Of a DNA stretch of 64,000 nucleotides, positions 44,522 to 53,684 are shown one piece after another. Below the pieces are notes generated by a model that saw nothing but the letters and a program-made list of their open reading frames with translations, ran no database searches and was not told the DNA's origin. The stretch lies in NCBI GenBank assembly GCA_025054935.1, contig JANWZD010000008.1, positions 34,633 to 98,632 of the forward strand. Direction: 5' to 3'. This DNA is from Dehalococcoidia bacterium. GTDB taxonomy: Bacteria > Chloroflexota > Dehalococcoidia > SpSt-223. Each line of letters begins with the position of its first letter. The first letter of the stretch is position 1. The translations under genes were made by a program, and so were the position numbers.

Positions 44522-46648
44522 TTATAGGGAGCGCCCGTTCCCCCGGGGAGGCGATCGCCGGCGCAGCAGCGTCAGCGCGACGACCAGCCACGCCGCCGCG
44601 CTGAGCGCCGCTCCGACGGCGAATGACGCCGGCCGGTAGGCGAGCTCGACGACATGCTGCCCCGCCGAGAGCGGCACGCCGACCAGCACGCCATCGACTG
44701 TGATCAGCGGGGCAGGTCTGCCGTCGACCTGCGCCGTCCATCCGGGGTAGGCGCTCTCGAGGATGCGCAGGAAGCCGGGCTCGGGGCTCGCCGTCTCAAT
44801 GCGGTACCAGCCGGGCGCGCGCTCGACCACGCGCACCGCTCGCTCGGCGGTCGGCGGTCCTTCCGGCGGCGGGATCGGCGGCCGCCCGATCAGGATGACC
44901 GTGTCGTCGTCAAGGGCGGGGTCGGTGAGACGGCGCAGCGCGGCCGCTTCCTCCGTCACGACGACGGCGCGCGCTGCCCAGCTGACAAGCGGACGCGTTC
45001 CGGTGAGCACTCCCCCGCCCGCCACCTCTGCCACACCAAGGCGGGCGAGGGCGCGCGGGTCGTCGCCGGCGGCAGCAAGGGCACGCTCGGTCGACGCCAA
45101 GCGGAGGGGGTCGTAGGCGAGGAGATCGCGCCGGCCGACCATGAGACCGCGGTTCGGCAGCGCCGCCGCCGCTTCGGGGAAGGGGAAGGGCCGCTGGTAG
45201 CTGCTGAGTGAGAAGGCGGCGAAGAAGCGGTCGAGGAACACTGGCTCGGGCGTGAGCAGCGGTCCGCCTGGCGGCGGAGGGGGCCAGCCGGCCGGCCCGA
45301 GCGGCAGCAGCGGCCGCGCGAAAAGCACGAGCTCGACCGCGACAGCGCCGAGCACGAGCCCCAGGCCGCCGCGCCTGCCGCTGAGGGCGACCATGCCCGC
45401 CGCGCCGACGATGAGCAGGCCGCTGCGCAGGAAGGGGGCGCCGCCAATCCCGAGCCCCGCAAGCCCGCCAGCGGCGAGCCCAAGGCCGACCGCGCCAGTG
45501 ACGAGCGCGGCGCGCCGCCGCGCTGCCGAGGGAAGGGTGGCCGCGCGCGCCAGCCCCGCCGCCGCGGCGAGCGCCAGCCCAAAATCGGCGAGTATGAGGA
45601 AGCGCCCAGCGCCGCGCAGGAGGTCGCCGCCTGCCAGCAGCCGCCCGGCCGGGCCGACACCGGGCAGCCCGGGCAGAAAGGCGAGCGCCACGCCGACCGC
45701 AACGAGCAGCCACGGCAGCCCGCGCCGGCCGAGTGCCGCGACGGGGAGCGCGAGCAGCCCGATTGTCCAGCACCATTCCCAGAAGCCGACCGGACCGCGA
45801 TAGTCGCCGGCCGCCGGCGTGCCGAGCAGGTCTGGCGCGATGAGCAGGAGGGCGGCCCACGGCGGCGGGTCGTACGGGGCGACGAGCGGCTCGGCCAACC
45901 CCTCTGCCCGCACCGAGCGCATCAGCAGTTCCGCTGCCGGCACGGCCTGCGCTGCGGCCAGCGCCAGCCCCAGCCCGATGGCCGCGGCGAGCGTCAGCGG
46001 CAGGCCGAGCGTCGTCCGTCGCTCCGGCGCTTCCCGCATCCCAAACCAGGCGCCGCTTATAAGGCTGGCAAGCGCAACGATCAGCCACGCTTGGGGATGC
46101 CCGTCCAGCCAGGCGAGGGCGAGCACGATCGCGGGACGGAGCGCCGCCCGCGGATGCCGAGGAGCGCGCGGCCAGGCTGCGACGGCCAGCCCCAGCCAAG
46201 CGGCGGTCGCGAAGAACGGCGGAAAGACGGCCCGGGCAGCAAGCGCCCCCGAGAGCGGGAAGACCACGCCGGCGAGCGCTGCCGGCCACGGCGGCAGGTC
46301 GAGCCGGCGGGCGGCGAAAAAGGCGCCGAACGCGGCGAGCGCGGCATGGGCGAGCAGCGAGAGGGCGAGCCCCCGCTCGGCGCCGACCAGGATCGAAAGG
46401 ACGATGAACGGCGAGAAGGCAGCGGCCTGCGGGTTGGCAGCGAGCGGCGCCCCGAGGCCTGACTCGCTTGCCCAGAGCGGCAGCCGGCCGGCGCGATAGG
46501 CCGCGACGACGGCGTGCTGCCATGGCTGACTCTGGAGCGCCGTCGCTCCCCACGTCGGGACCGCCCCGAGCAGGATCTCGCCGCCCCAGGCGAGCACGAC
46601 CGCAAGGAGGAAGACGGCGGGGGCGAGGGCTCTGCTACGCTTGGCCAT
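44522..46648 (-). CDS. YfhO-like polytopic membrane protein
   Basis: A 708-residue protein with about eleven to twelve membrane helices in the first 480 residues and a soluble C-terminal region (about 500-680), then a last helix. The layout and YPGWTAQVDGRPAPL with the following LxVPLSAGxHxVxLxYxP pattern match YfhO/GT-C-like proteins implicated in modifying lipoteichoic acid or other surface polymers with sugars. ATG at 46648 follows GAGAG; the frame continues upstream but overlaps the divergent small gene. It ends 25 bp before lysA on the same strand. Confidence 0.8.
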   Translation of the reverse strand: MAKRSRALAPAVFLLAVVLAWGGEILLGAVPTWGATALQSQPWQHAVVAAYRAGRLPLWASESGLGAPLAANPQAAAFSPFIVLSILVGAERGLALSLLAHAALAAFGAFFAARRLDLPPWPAALAGVVFPLSGALAARAVFPPFFATAAWLGLAVAAWPRAPRHPRAALRPAIVLALAWLDGHPQAWLIVALASLISGAWFGMREAPERRTTLGLPLTLAAAIGLGLALAAAQAVPAAELLMRSVRAEGLAEPLVAPYDPPPWAALLLIAPDLLGTPAAGDYRGPVGFWEWCWTIGLLALPVAALGRRGLPWLLVAVGVALAFLPGLPGVGPAGRLLAGGDLLRGAGRFLILADFGLALAAAAGLARAATLPSAARRRAALVTGAVGLGLAAGGLAGLGIGGAPFLRSGLLIVGAAGMVALSGRRGGLGLVLGAVAVELVLFARPLLPLGPAGWPPPPPGGPLLTPEPVFLDRFFAAFSLSSYQRPFPFPEAAAALPNRGLMVGRRDLLAYDPLRLASTERALAAAGDDPRALARLGVAEVAGGGVLTGTRPLVSWAARAVVVTEEAAALRRLTDPALDDDTVILIGRPPIPPPEGPPTAERAVRVVERAPGWYRIETASPEPGFLRILESAYPGWTAQVDGRPAPLITVDGVLVGVPLSAGQHVVELAYRPASFAVGAALSAAAWLVVALTLLRRRSPPRGNGRSL

Positions 46649-46691
46649 GGCGTACTCTCTGAGCGGGACAAGATACGACGGACGGCGCAGT

Positions 46692-46895
46692 ATGGCAGAG
46701 CTTCGGGATAGGGAGCAGATCCGCGAGCAGACGGTCGTCGCCGCGCGCGAACTGGAGCGGGTCACCACCCTCGAGGAGCTGCGACACTGGTGGAAACGCC
46801 ACTATCTCACGCTCGGTCACCGGCGGCTGGCGCGCCTTGCCATTCTCGGCTGGCCGCTCGAGCGGGTGCTGGCCGACCGAAGCCGGGAAGCGTGA
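46692..46895 (+). CDS. Small charged protein, unknown
   Basis: A 67-residue helical frame rich in Arg, Glu and Leu (MAELRDREQIREQTVVAAR), with TTLEELRHWWKRHYLTLGHR. It starts 43 bp from the divergent YfhO-like gene. The codon pattern looks coding, and the aromatic WWKRHY patch argues against chance. No family is recognised and the ribosome-binding site is weak. Confidence 0.5.
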   Translation: MAELRDREQIREQTVVAARELERVTTLEELRHWWKRHYLTLGHRRLARLAILGWPLERVLADRSREA

Positions 46896-47161
46896 TCTTG
46901 CAGGCTGGCGAGCGGTGCGGGTAGCGGTCGCCAACGTGCCGGGGAGGAAGACGGCAACGGGCGCTCCTCTCGCTCGCCGCGCCGCCGGTTTTCCGGGGCG
47001 GCGCGGCCCTGCGCGTCTCCGGTTGTCCGCTCGCGTCGAGGCAGGCGGAAAAGCCAGCCCGGATAACGGCGGGTCGAGAGCGGCGGCCTTTCAGCAAGCG
47101 ACTGCTGCTCGCCTGGGCGTACGGTTCGCGCCCGAATTGGCCAAGGGCAGGGAGAAGGCTG

Positions 47162-47782
47162 ATGTTCATCGTTCAAGGCGTGAGCGATATTCTGCGCGAG
47201 CCGGAGATTGTCCGTCAGCATGAGGAGATGTACGACCGGCTGCTCCACGAGACGCCGGGCATTCGCTGGAACCTCTATTTCCGCGGGCTGCGCAATCCAA
47301 ACCGGAACATCCATCTCATGGCATGGCGCGACCAAGCGGCTTCCGAGGCATTCGGCGTCAGCCCGGGGTTCCAAGCGCTGCGCCGCGAGCTGGCGGCTGA
47401 GGGCAGACCGCGCGTCCAGATGACCGGTCCGCTCTCGCCCGGCTACTGGGAGCTCGTTTTCGAGCGGCGGGCCGTGCCGCCGCCCACTGGCTACGACCCC
47501 GCGGTCCTCGGCTTCGCTCGCCACGCAATGGTCTTCGTGCGGCCCGGCAGGGAGCGCGCATGGGAAGCCGCTGTCCGCGCTCTCGTTGCCCAACTGACGG
47601 AGGACTTCTTCACTGCCCGCCTCGCTCGCAACCTCGGCCAGCCGAATGCCTACACCTTCGTAGTGCATACTCGGACAGACACGGCTGCTCATGCTCTCAG
47701 CCTCCCGAGCGCGGTCATCGACGAGGCGACCGACGACATCTACCGCGTCGTTCTCTCCTCCGACTGGTCCGACACCCGCTGA
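47162..47782 (+). CDS. Possible ABM/dimeric alpha-beta barrel protein
   Basis: A 206-residue frame with two similar halves, each with a strand-helix pattern ending in a strand. The first starts MFIVQGVSDILREPEIV, the second ARHAMVFVRPGRERAWEAAV. Strands such as WNLYFRGLRNPNRNIHLMAW suggest a ferredoxin-like, antibiotic-monooxygenase-type fold. No catalytic residues are recognised. GGGAGAAGG lies just before ATG at 47162. Stands alone on the plus strand. Confidence 0.65.
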   Translation: MFIVQGVSDILREPEIVRQHEEMYDRLLHETPGIRWNLYFRGLRNPNRNIHLMAWRDQAASEAFGVSPGFQALRRELAAEGRPRVQMTGPLSPGYWELVFERRAVPPPTGYDPAVLGFARHAMVFVRPGRERAWEAAVRALVAQLTEDFFTARLARNLGQPNAYTFVVHTRTDTAAHALSLPSAVIDEATDDIYRVVLSSDWSDTR

Positions 47783-47834
47783 AACGGGCGGCGTGCTGCG
47801 CAGAAAGTCCAGGACTTAGCGAAAAGCAGTCCTA

Positions 47835-47869
47835 TCGGACTTCTTCTTGTGCTACACTTCTCGGACTTC
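47835..47869 (+). promoter_or_regulatory. Extended -10 flanked by 9-bp direct repeats
   Basis: TGCTACACT (TG-n-TACACT) at 47850-47858 lies between two TCGGACTTC copies (47835-47843 and 47861-47869), 26 bp apart centre to centre, and 31 bp before the ATG at 47889. Suggests a promoter with a repeat-type operator. Confidence 0.4.
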
Positions 47870-47888
47870 GCGATGGGAGGACCACAAG

Positions 47889-48173
47889 ATGACGGCGCAA
47901 GGTCGGCTGATCTACCGACATTTTGCGGGCAATGGGCTCGCATTCGACCTGTCGGTCGGAGCGTTTGCCGACCACTATCGGGTAACGATCTTCGTGAATG
48001 GCGCTCCGGCGCGGACTGCTCGTCGACGCAGCCTCGGCAGCGCCATCCGCTGGGCCCGCGCCTACGCCGATCGCCAGCTTGATCGCTTCGGGGTCCAGCC
48101 GCGCCAGTTGGCGCTCTCGCTTCCGGCTGAGAAGCCGGCCGTTGGCGCGCATCCGCTCACTGCTGCCCGCTAG
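47889..48173 (+). CDS. Small basic protein, unknown
   Basis: A 94-residue frame: MTAQGRLIYRHFAGNGLAF, then beta-rich DHYRVTIFVNG, a basic ARRRSLGSAIRWARAYADRQ helix and a variable tail. GGGAGG precedes ATG at 47889 and a promoter-like extended -10 lies just upstream. The last 17 bp overlap the convergent thioesterase. No known domain. Confidence 0.6.
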   Translation: MTAQGRLIYRHFAGNGLAFDLSVGAFADHYRVTIFVNGAPARTARRRSLGSAIRWARAYADRQLDRFGVQPRQLALSLPAEKPAVGAHPLTAAR

Positions 48174-48627
48174 CGGGGCGGTCGCCGGTTGTGCTGTTCC
48201 ACAGCGCGGGGAGCTGGCCGGTCCGCTCCCACTCGCGCCAGGGCCCGAGCAGACCGACAGGGATAGGCGTAGGACGGCCGGTGCTGAGGCTGACAAAGCA
48301 GCCGCGTTGGACCGCGCTCGCCATCACGCGCTCGTCGACCACGAATTCGGCGGCGATCTCCCAGCGCGTCTTGCCCATCGCTGTTACCCAGATCCGGCCG
48401 ACAAGGGGGTCGAACATCCGCACGGCGTGCCGATAGTCGATGGAGGTATGCAGGATAATGGGCGTGACGCCAAGGCGAACGCACTCCGAAAAGGGGAAGT
48501 ACGCGGCGAGCAGCGCCATCCGCAGGTCCTCGAGCCAGCGGATGTAGACGATATTGCTGACGATCCCTGCGAAATCGATATCGTAGCCGCGAACGGCAAT
48601 CGCGAGTTCGACAGTGAACGGGCGCAT
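48157..48627 (-). CDS. Hotdog acyl-CoA thioesterase (YbgC/4-hydroxybenzoyl-CoA thioesterase type)
   Basis: A 156-residue single-hotdog thioesterase. The signature VRGYDIDFAGIVSNIVYIRW carries the catalytic-type Asp (usually YxDTDxxGxVxNxxY), followed by the family helix LEDLRMALLAAYF. GGAGGAAACG precedes ATG at 48627. It hydrolyses short or aromatic acyl-CoAs in the family; the substrate is not known here. Convergent with the preceding small gene (17-bp overlap). Confidence 0.83.
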   Translation of the reverse strand: MRPFTVELAIAVRGYDIDFAGIVSNIVYIRWLEDLRMALLAAYFPFSECVRLGVTPIILHTSIDYRHAVRMFDPLVGRIWVTAMGKTRWEIAAEFVVDERVMASAVQRGCFVSLSTGRPTPIPVGLLGPWREWERTGQLPALWNSTTGDRPASGQQ

Positions 48628-48655
48628 CGTTTCCTCCGGCAGGATCGTGCCGGGG

Positions 48656-49048
48656 CTAGGCGGCTCGCGGCAATGGTCGGTGCGCCCGCCGACGAGCGGG
48701 GGCGCGGCTGCGCTGGCGCAGCACGCCGACAATGCCAGTCAGCAGGGAGGCAAGTCCGCCAACCCAGGCGAGGGTCAGCGGAACGGCGAACTCGAACTGG
48801 ATCCGGAGGGCTGCGATGCCGCGCGGCTCCGGCCAAGCGAGCGCCCAGAAGAGCCCCGAGAAGATCGCCACGAAACCGGCGACCCCCAGCCACCAGAGCC
48901 CAAGCTTGATTTCCGGCCAGCCTGCCGGCCGCGTTGGGCGCGGGAACTGTTCGCTCTCGCCAGCAGTCGCGGTCGGATCGAGCAGCAGGTCGGCAGGCTG
49001 GCTTCGCACTCTCCGGGAAGCGTGTCGGGGCACTGTCTCAACGACCAT
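48656..49048 (-). CDS. Two-helix membrane protein, unknown
   Basis: A 130-residue protein. A polar Pro-rich N-terminus (about 1-45) is followed by two membrane helices (WWLGVAGFVAIFSGLFWAL, about 53-71, and PLTLAWVGGLASLLTGIVGV, about 90-109) and a basic Arg-rich tail. GAGGAGAGGTC lies directly before ATG at 49048. It is 28 bp upstream of the thioesterase on the same strand, probably cotranscribed. No family recognised. Confidence 0.6.
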   Translation of the reverse strand: MVVETVPRHASRRVRSQPADLLLDPTATAGESEQFPRPTRPAGWPEIKLGLWWLGVAGFVAIFSGLFWALAWPEPRGIAALRIQFEFAVPLTLAWVGGLASLLTGIVGVLRQRSRAPARRRAHRPLPRAA

Positions 49049-49182
49049 GACCTCTCCTCACTTGCCCGCACCGCCAGTCTGCCAAACATGACCAGTCCAA
49101 ACAATCAGTTCGGACTTGAGGCAGCGCGGGCTTCCGGTCACACCGGCAGCGGGAGCTCGGTATCATTGCGGGAGGAGGCGCG

Positions 49183-49743
49183 ATGAGCACGATCGTGCGA
49201 CGCCATCGCTTCACGGTTGAGGAGTATCGGCGGCTGTCGGACCTTGGGCTGCTGGGCGAGGAAGGACGCACCGAGTTGCTGGACGGGGAGATCTTCGACA
49301 TGCCGGCAATCCGACCGCCGCACGCCTATTGCGTTGGAGCGTTGACCAAGCTGTGCGTGCTTGGTGTCGGGGATGCGGCGGTGGTCTGGGTTCAGAATCC
49401 CGCCGCGATCGACCGGCAATCCGAGCCCCAGCCGGACCTGCTGCTCCTCAGGGGGCCCGGGGACCGTTACCGGACGGCGCACCCGACGGCGGCAGACATT
49501 CTGCTGGTGATTGAGGTGGCGGACACGAGTTATCGCCACGACCGTGAGGTGAAGCTGCCGCTCTATGCCCGCGCCGGCATCCCCGAGGTGTGGATTGTCA
49601 ATCTCCCGGCGCGGCAGGTTGAGGTGTATCGCGAGCCGGAGAGAGAAGCCTATCGCGAGCAGCGGGTCGTTGGCCCGGAAGGACAGATCGTCCCCGCTGC
49701 CCTGCCACAGCTTGCTGTTCCCGTTGCCGCGATCCTGCCGTAA
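49183..49743 (+). CDS. Uma2-family (DUF820) restriction-endonuclease-fold protein
   Basis: A 186-residue PD-(D/E)XK-fold protein of the Uma2 family. It has FTVEEYRRLSDLGLLGEE, TELLDGEIFDMP, SEPQPDLLLL, ILLVIEVADTS and KLPLYARAGIPEVWIVNLP, giving the D...E-x-K style site (Asp in PDLLLL, Glu in IEVADTS, Lys in VKLPLY). These are abundant in Cyanobacteria and Chloroflexota; a nuclease role in mobile or defence contexts is assumed but unproven. GGAGG-type purines precede ATG at 49183. Confidence 0.88.
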   Translation: MSTIVRRHRFTVEEYRRLSDLGLLGEEGRTELLDGEIFDMPAIRPPHAYCVGALTKLCVLGVGDAAVVWVQNPAAIDRQSEPQPDLLLLRGPGDRYRTAHPTAADILLVIEVADTSYRHDREVKLPLYARAGIPEVWIVNLPARQVEVYREPEREAYREQRVVGPEGQIVPAALPQLAVPVAAILP

Positions 49744-50164
49744 GCGAACCGGCGGCAGAGCGCATGGAGCTGCTGGAGCGCCAAGCGGTTAAGAGTGCGC
49801 TGCCGGTGGTGGGGACGGCGATCGGGGCGCACCGTGTCGATTCGCTGGCGCGCCTCGCAACACTGCTCATGCTGGCCGCCGTGGGGCAAGAGGACGCCGG
49901 CGCGCGCGGCCTCTCGTCCCTGACACGCCATGATGGCGTTCTGGACGCGGTCAAGGGTGCCCTGAGGGCACTGCCCTCGCCCTGCTCGCGGCCGCGCTTC
50001 CTGGCTCGAGGCGGGGCCTGCTGTAACAGCGCGCGGCCGGAAGCGGTGCTGGAGAACGTCTTAGCCCGCGCTCGGTCGGTCGATCCCCGTCAAAAATCGG
50101 GCGGGATCCTCTATTGTGTGCAGCACCGATCAGCGCGCCTGACGGCGCGGTGGGAGCGTGATGC
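49744..50164. other. Intergenic stretch of about 420 bp, possible gene remnant
   Basis: A frame from 49764 reads MELLERQAVKSALPVVGTAI, with further helical sequence to LTRHDGVLDAVKGALRAL. It then degrades into low-complexity sequence and runs into the next gene out of phase. It could be the start of a decayed gene; nothing else is supported. Confidence 0.35.
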
Positions 50165-51163
50165 ATGGACGGCGCCGGACAACCAGCTCTCGCGCTCGAC
50201 GATCGCGGCCTGCCGGCGGACCGGCTGCTGGAGGCCTACCGGCAGATGGTCACCATCCGGCGTTTTGAAGAGCGCGCCCTCGATCTCTATCGCGCGGGCG
50301 AACTGCGCGGCAGCACTCACCCCTACATCGGCATGGAAGCCGTCGCTGTCGGGGTCTGTCTCGCGCTCGAGCCGGGCGACTACATTTCGAGCACCCATCG
50401 CGGCCATGGCCACACAATCGCCAAAGGCGGCGACGTCCGCCGGATGATGGCCGAACTGCTCGGCCGGGCGACCGGCTACTCCGGCGGCAAGGGGGGCAGC
50501 ATGCATATCGCCGACCTCGACCGCAAGATGCTGGGCGCGAACGGCATCGTTGGCGGCGGGATCGGCCTCGCGGCCGGCGCGGCGCTCACCGCCAAGCTTC
50601 AGCGCACCGGCGCGATCGCGGTCTCCTTCTTCGGCGACGGCGCGCTCAATCAAGGTGTCCTCCATGAAGTGAGCAACCTCGCCGCAATCTGGTCGCTGCC
50701 GGTTGTCTTCGTCTGCGAGAACAACCAGTACGCAATGTCAGCGGCGGCGGCGTGGACGATCGCCGGCGGGGACCCGGCGAAGCGAGCGGCCGGCTACGGC
50801 ATCCCGGGGGTGACGGTAGACGGCATGGACGTCGAAGCGGTGGCGCGGGCGGCGCGCCAGCTCGTTGCTCGCGCCCGGCGGGGCGAGGGGCCGAGCTACC
50901 TGATCGCCAGCACCTACCGGTTCGTCGGCCACCACGCCGGCGACCCGCTCAACTACCGCCCGAAGGACGAGGCCGAGCGGTGGCGAGCCCGCGACCCGAT
51001 CCGTCTTCTCGGCGAACGGCTGGTGGCGCGCGGCATGGCGACGGCCGATGACCTCGCCGCGATCGATGCCGAGGCGGTAGCGCGCATCGACGATGCTGTC
51101 GCCTTCGCCAAGGCAAGTCCGCCACCGACTGTCGACCAGCTCCTGACGGACATCTACGCGTAG
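50165..51163 (+). CDS. pdhA: 2-oxoacid (pyruvate/acetoin-type) dehydrogenase E1 alpha subunit
   Basis: A 332-residue thiamine-diphosphate enzyme subunit. It has THPYIGMEAVAVGVCLAL, STHRGHGHTIAKGGD, GYSGGKGGSMHI, the TPP motif GDGALNQG with ENNQYAMSA, and ASTYRFVGHHAGDP near the phosphorylation-loop position. Length (about 330) fits PdhA/AcoA types. GGGAG lies 8 bases before ATG at 50165. The beta subunit follows 12 bp downstream. Confidence 0.92.
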   Translation: MDGAGQPALALDDRGLPADRLLEAYRQMVTIRRFEERALDLYRAGELRGSTHPYIGMEAVAVGVCLALEPGDYISSTHRGHGHTIAKGGDVRRMMAELLGRATGYSGGKGGSMHIADLDRKMLGANGIVGGGIGLAAGAALTAKLQRTGAIAVSFFGDGALNQGVLHEVSNLAAIWSLPVVFVCENNQYAMSAAAAWTIAGGDPAKRAAGYGIPGVTVDGMDVEAVARAARQLVARARRGEGPSYLIASTYRFVGHHAGDPLNYRPKDEAERWRARDPIRLLGERLVARGMATADDLAAIDAEAVARIDDAVAFAKASPPPTVDQLLTDIYA

Positions 51164-51175
51164 TGGGGGAGCACA

Positions 51176-52216
51176 ATGGTGACGACCTCCGAGCGGCAGG
51201 CGCCCGCCCCGGCCTCAGCAGGCGACGAGCGTCTCCTCACCTATGCGCAGGCGCTGAACGAGGCGCTGCGCGAAGAGATGCGTCGCGACCCAACGGTGTT
51301 CGTGATGGGGGAGGATGTAGCGGCGTGGGGCGGCGGCGGGGTGTTCGGCGTGACGCGCGGTCTCGCCGATGAGTTCGGCACCGAACGCGTGCGCGACACT
51401 CCGATTTCCGAGGAGGCGATTGTCGCGCTTGCGGTTGGCGCGGCGGCTGCTGGCAGCCGGCCGGTCGTCGAACTGATGTATGTCGACTTCGTCGGCCTCG
51501 CGATGGAGCCGCTCGTCAACCAAGCGGCCAAGCTGCGCTACATGTTTGGCGGCAAGGTGAGCGTCCCCCTCGTCCTGCGGACCCAGCAGGGCGCCGGACG
51601 CGGCAACGCCGCCCAGCACAGCCAGAGCCTCGAGGCGTGGTTTTGTCATGTCCCCGGCCTCAAGGTCGTCACCCCGAGCACACCGGCCGACGCCAAGGGG
51701 CTGCTCGTGAGCGCGATCCGCGACAACAATCCGGTCGTTTTCCTCGAGCACAAGCTGCTCTACGGCACGAGAGGCTACGTCCCTGCCGGCGAGTATGCCA
51801 TCCCGCTCGGTGTCGCGGACATCAAGCGTCCGGGCCGGCACGTTACTGTCGTCGGCATCCATATGATGGTGCTGAAGGCGCTTCAGGCTGCCGAGCAGCT
51901 GGCCGAGGAGGGGATCGAACTCGAGGTGATCGACCCGCGCACGCTTGTCCCTCTTGACGAGGCGGCGATCGTCGCCTCGGTTAAGAAGACGGGGCGGCTG
52001 ATCGTCACCCACGAAGCGGTGACGCGGGCCGGCTATGGGGCGGAGATCGTTGCCCGCGTTGTCGAGCTCGCCTTCGACTATCTCGATGCGCCGCCGCTGC
52101 GTGTCTGCGGCAAGAATGTGCCGGTTCCCTATAGCGCCGTGCTGGAGGAAGCAGCGCTGCCGCAAGTGGCCGACCTCGTCGCGGCTGCGCGGGCGCTCGT
52201 TCGCGGCGCGGCGTAG
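51176..52216 (+). CDS. pdhB: 2-oxoacid dehydrogenase E1 beta subunit
   Basis: A 346-residue beta subunit pairing with the preceding gene. It has [75 protein letters not shown] and [15 protein letters not shown] [14 protein letters not shown], and [14 protein letters not shown]. The alpha2-beta2 E1 decarboxylates a 2-oxoacid (pyruvate, acetoin or branched-chain; not decidable). No E2 or E3 follows, so they lie elsewhere. Confidence 0.92.
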   Translation: MVTTSERQAPAPASAGDERLLTYAQALNEALREEMRRDPTVFVMGEDVAAWGGGGVFGVTRGLADEFGTERVRDTPISEEAIVALAVGAAAAGSRPVVELMYVDFVGLAMEPLVNQAAKLRYMFGGKVSVPLVLRTQQGAGRGNAAQHSQSLEAWFCHVPGLKVVTPSTPADAKGLLVSAIRDNNPVVFLEHKLLYGTRGYVPAGEYAIPLGVADIKRPGRHVTVVGIHMMVLKALQAAEQLAEEGIELEVIDPRTLVPLDEAAIVASVKKTGRLIVTHEAVTRAGYGAEIVARVVELAFDYLDAPPLRVCGKNVPVPYSAVLEEAALPQVADLVAAARALVRGAA

Positions 52217-53236
52217 AGCCGCTGCGTTTCGATAGCGCGCCGGGGAGAGGAGGAGCGCCGCGGATCTGGGGCATCCTGATGGGAACAGCCCCCACTCGCC
52301 GCGGCCGGCTCGCCAAAGAAAGGAGCGCCGACGAGGATGCGGCTTGCGCCGGACAGAGCCGCCGGGGGCGATGCTGCCCGCCGCGACCATCGGGCAGACG
52401 CGCGGCGAACCCGTTCTCCAGCTGCCGGCAGGGGCGCTGCTCCTGAGCAGTTGCCTGCCGAAGGGTGGATGGGAGCCGTCTTCTCTCGCCGGGCGCGCCT
52501 CATCCTGCGCTCTCCCCTGCGAGGGGGCGCGGACGCACCATGCTGCGGCCTCTCCTCGCTGCGCTGCTCTCGGTTCGTGACCTCGCCGCGTGTCGTTTGG
52601 GGCAGTGCGCACGGTGCGCTCGCGTGAGGCAGCGGCGGGGCTTTGCGGAGAAGACGTCATCGGCGCCCGCATGTCGAAGGGGCTCGTTCCGGCTCGAGAG
52701 AGGGAGCCCTGCCGCGATGCGCTGCCTCCCCGACAGCGAGCTCGGCCTGCTGTCCTGCCGCCGTCCTGCGCTCTGCCTCGGAACGGCGCTCCGCTCCTCT
52801 CGGCCGCTCAGCGCTCTATCGAAGGGGGAGCGCTTGTCAACGCAGGCGTCCCGCGCGGCGAACAGCTGCCCGCCTGAAGAGACGCACTGAGGGGCGTGCG
52901 GGGAAACGTGACGGTCTCGAACGCGCGTCGCCGGTCGCTTCAGCCGTGTGCGGGAGGGGATGCTGAACAGTTCCGTTCGGACGCTGTCGCTGGAGGAGGA
53001 CCGCTGCCCGGCCGCTAGGGCGCGGCGTTCTCCCTTGCCCAGCACGACGCCAGCGGGCGCCGGCTCGGCGTCGGACGGCGCGCCGGAGGTTCGGGGGCGG
53101 CGGTCGGCCGGCGTTTCTTCAGGCCAGTTGGCTGCCGTGCTCCCTGCACGGCAGCGGCATTGCCGGCGGGTCGTGCCGAAGCGCGGCGCCTCTTCCGGCG
53201 GGTGCCGATTGCCTCTATTAGACTTTTGTTAGACGC
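52217..53236. other. 1-kb gene desert before hspR
   Basis: Several high-GC frames are open, but none has a domain or a good start; the sequence looks like decayed non-coding DNA (for example CTCCCCTGCGAGGGGG near 52514). The right edge is the hspR promoter. Confidence 0.55.
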
Positions 53237-53267
53237 CTTGACACGACTTGTATCAAGTTCGTACAGT
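53237..53267 (+). promoter_or_regulatory. HAIR-type HspR operator overlapping the hspR-dnaK promoter
   Basis: CTTGACA-N7-TATCAAG (53237-53257) has the spacing of the HspR HAIR element (CTTGAGT-N7-ACTCAAG). Its left arm contains -35 TTGACA (53238-53243); -10 TACAGT (53262-53267) follows after 18 bases. Bound HspR would therefore block polymerase. Confidence 0.82.
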
Positions 53268-53297
53268 TGCAGCAGCAGTCACGGGCGGACGAGCGTG

Positions 53298-53684
53298 ATG
53301 GTTGAGAAAGCGCAGTACATCATTTCCGTGGCGGCGCGCATTGTCGAGATGCACCCGCAGACGTTGCGGAAGTATGAGCGTGCTGGCTTCCTGGAGCCCT
53401 CGCGCTCGGAGGGCAATCTCCGCCTCTACTCGGCAGAAGATCTCGACCGGCTGTTTCAGATTAAGACGCTGGTCGAAGAGCGGGGGATCAATCTCGCCGG
53501 GGTGGAATTAGCGCTGCGGTTGACGCGCCGTCTGCGTGAGCTGGACGAGCTGTTGGGGCAGCTGGACAGCCTTTCTGCTGAACACCGAGAGCTCAGCCGA
53601 GCCGCCATCCGGGCCATGCTCGACGAGCTCGGCGTCCCCAAATCATCATATGGAGGAACGCATGGCCAAAGTGATAGGCATTGA
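53298..53684 (+). CDS. hspR: MerR-family heat-shock repressor HspR
   Basis: A 128-residue repressor. The MerR HTH (about 8-75) reads [20 protein letters not shown], then [18 protein letters not shown], ending in the recognition wing and [18 protein letters not shown]; a C-terminal coiled helix follows. HspR binds HAIR sites together with DnaK as co-repressor. A HAIR site overlaps its own promoter, giving the expected feedback loop. ATG at 53298 is chosen over the adjacent GTG at 53295. Its last 23 bp overlap dnaK. Confidence 0.92.
   Translation: MVEKAQYIISVAARIVEMHPQTLRKYERAGFLEPSRSEGNLRLYSAEDLDRLFQIKTLVEERGINLAGVELALRLTRRLRELDELLGQLDSLSAEHRELSRAAIRAMLDELGVPKSSYGGTHGQSDRH

Noticed and set aside
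46896..47161. Gene between the small charged protein and the ABM-like gene
   Set aside because: Frames here are composition artefacts without starts or domains; 266 bp read as non-coding.
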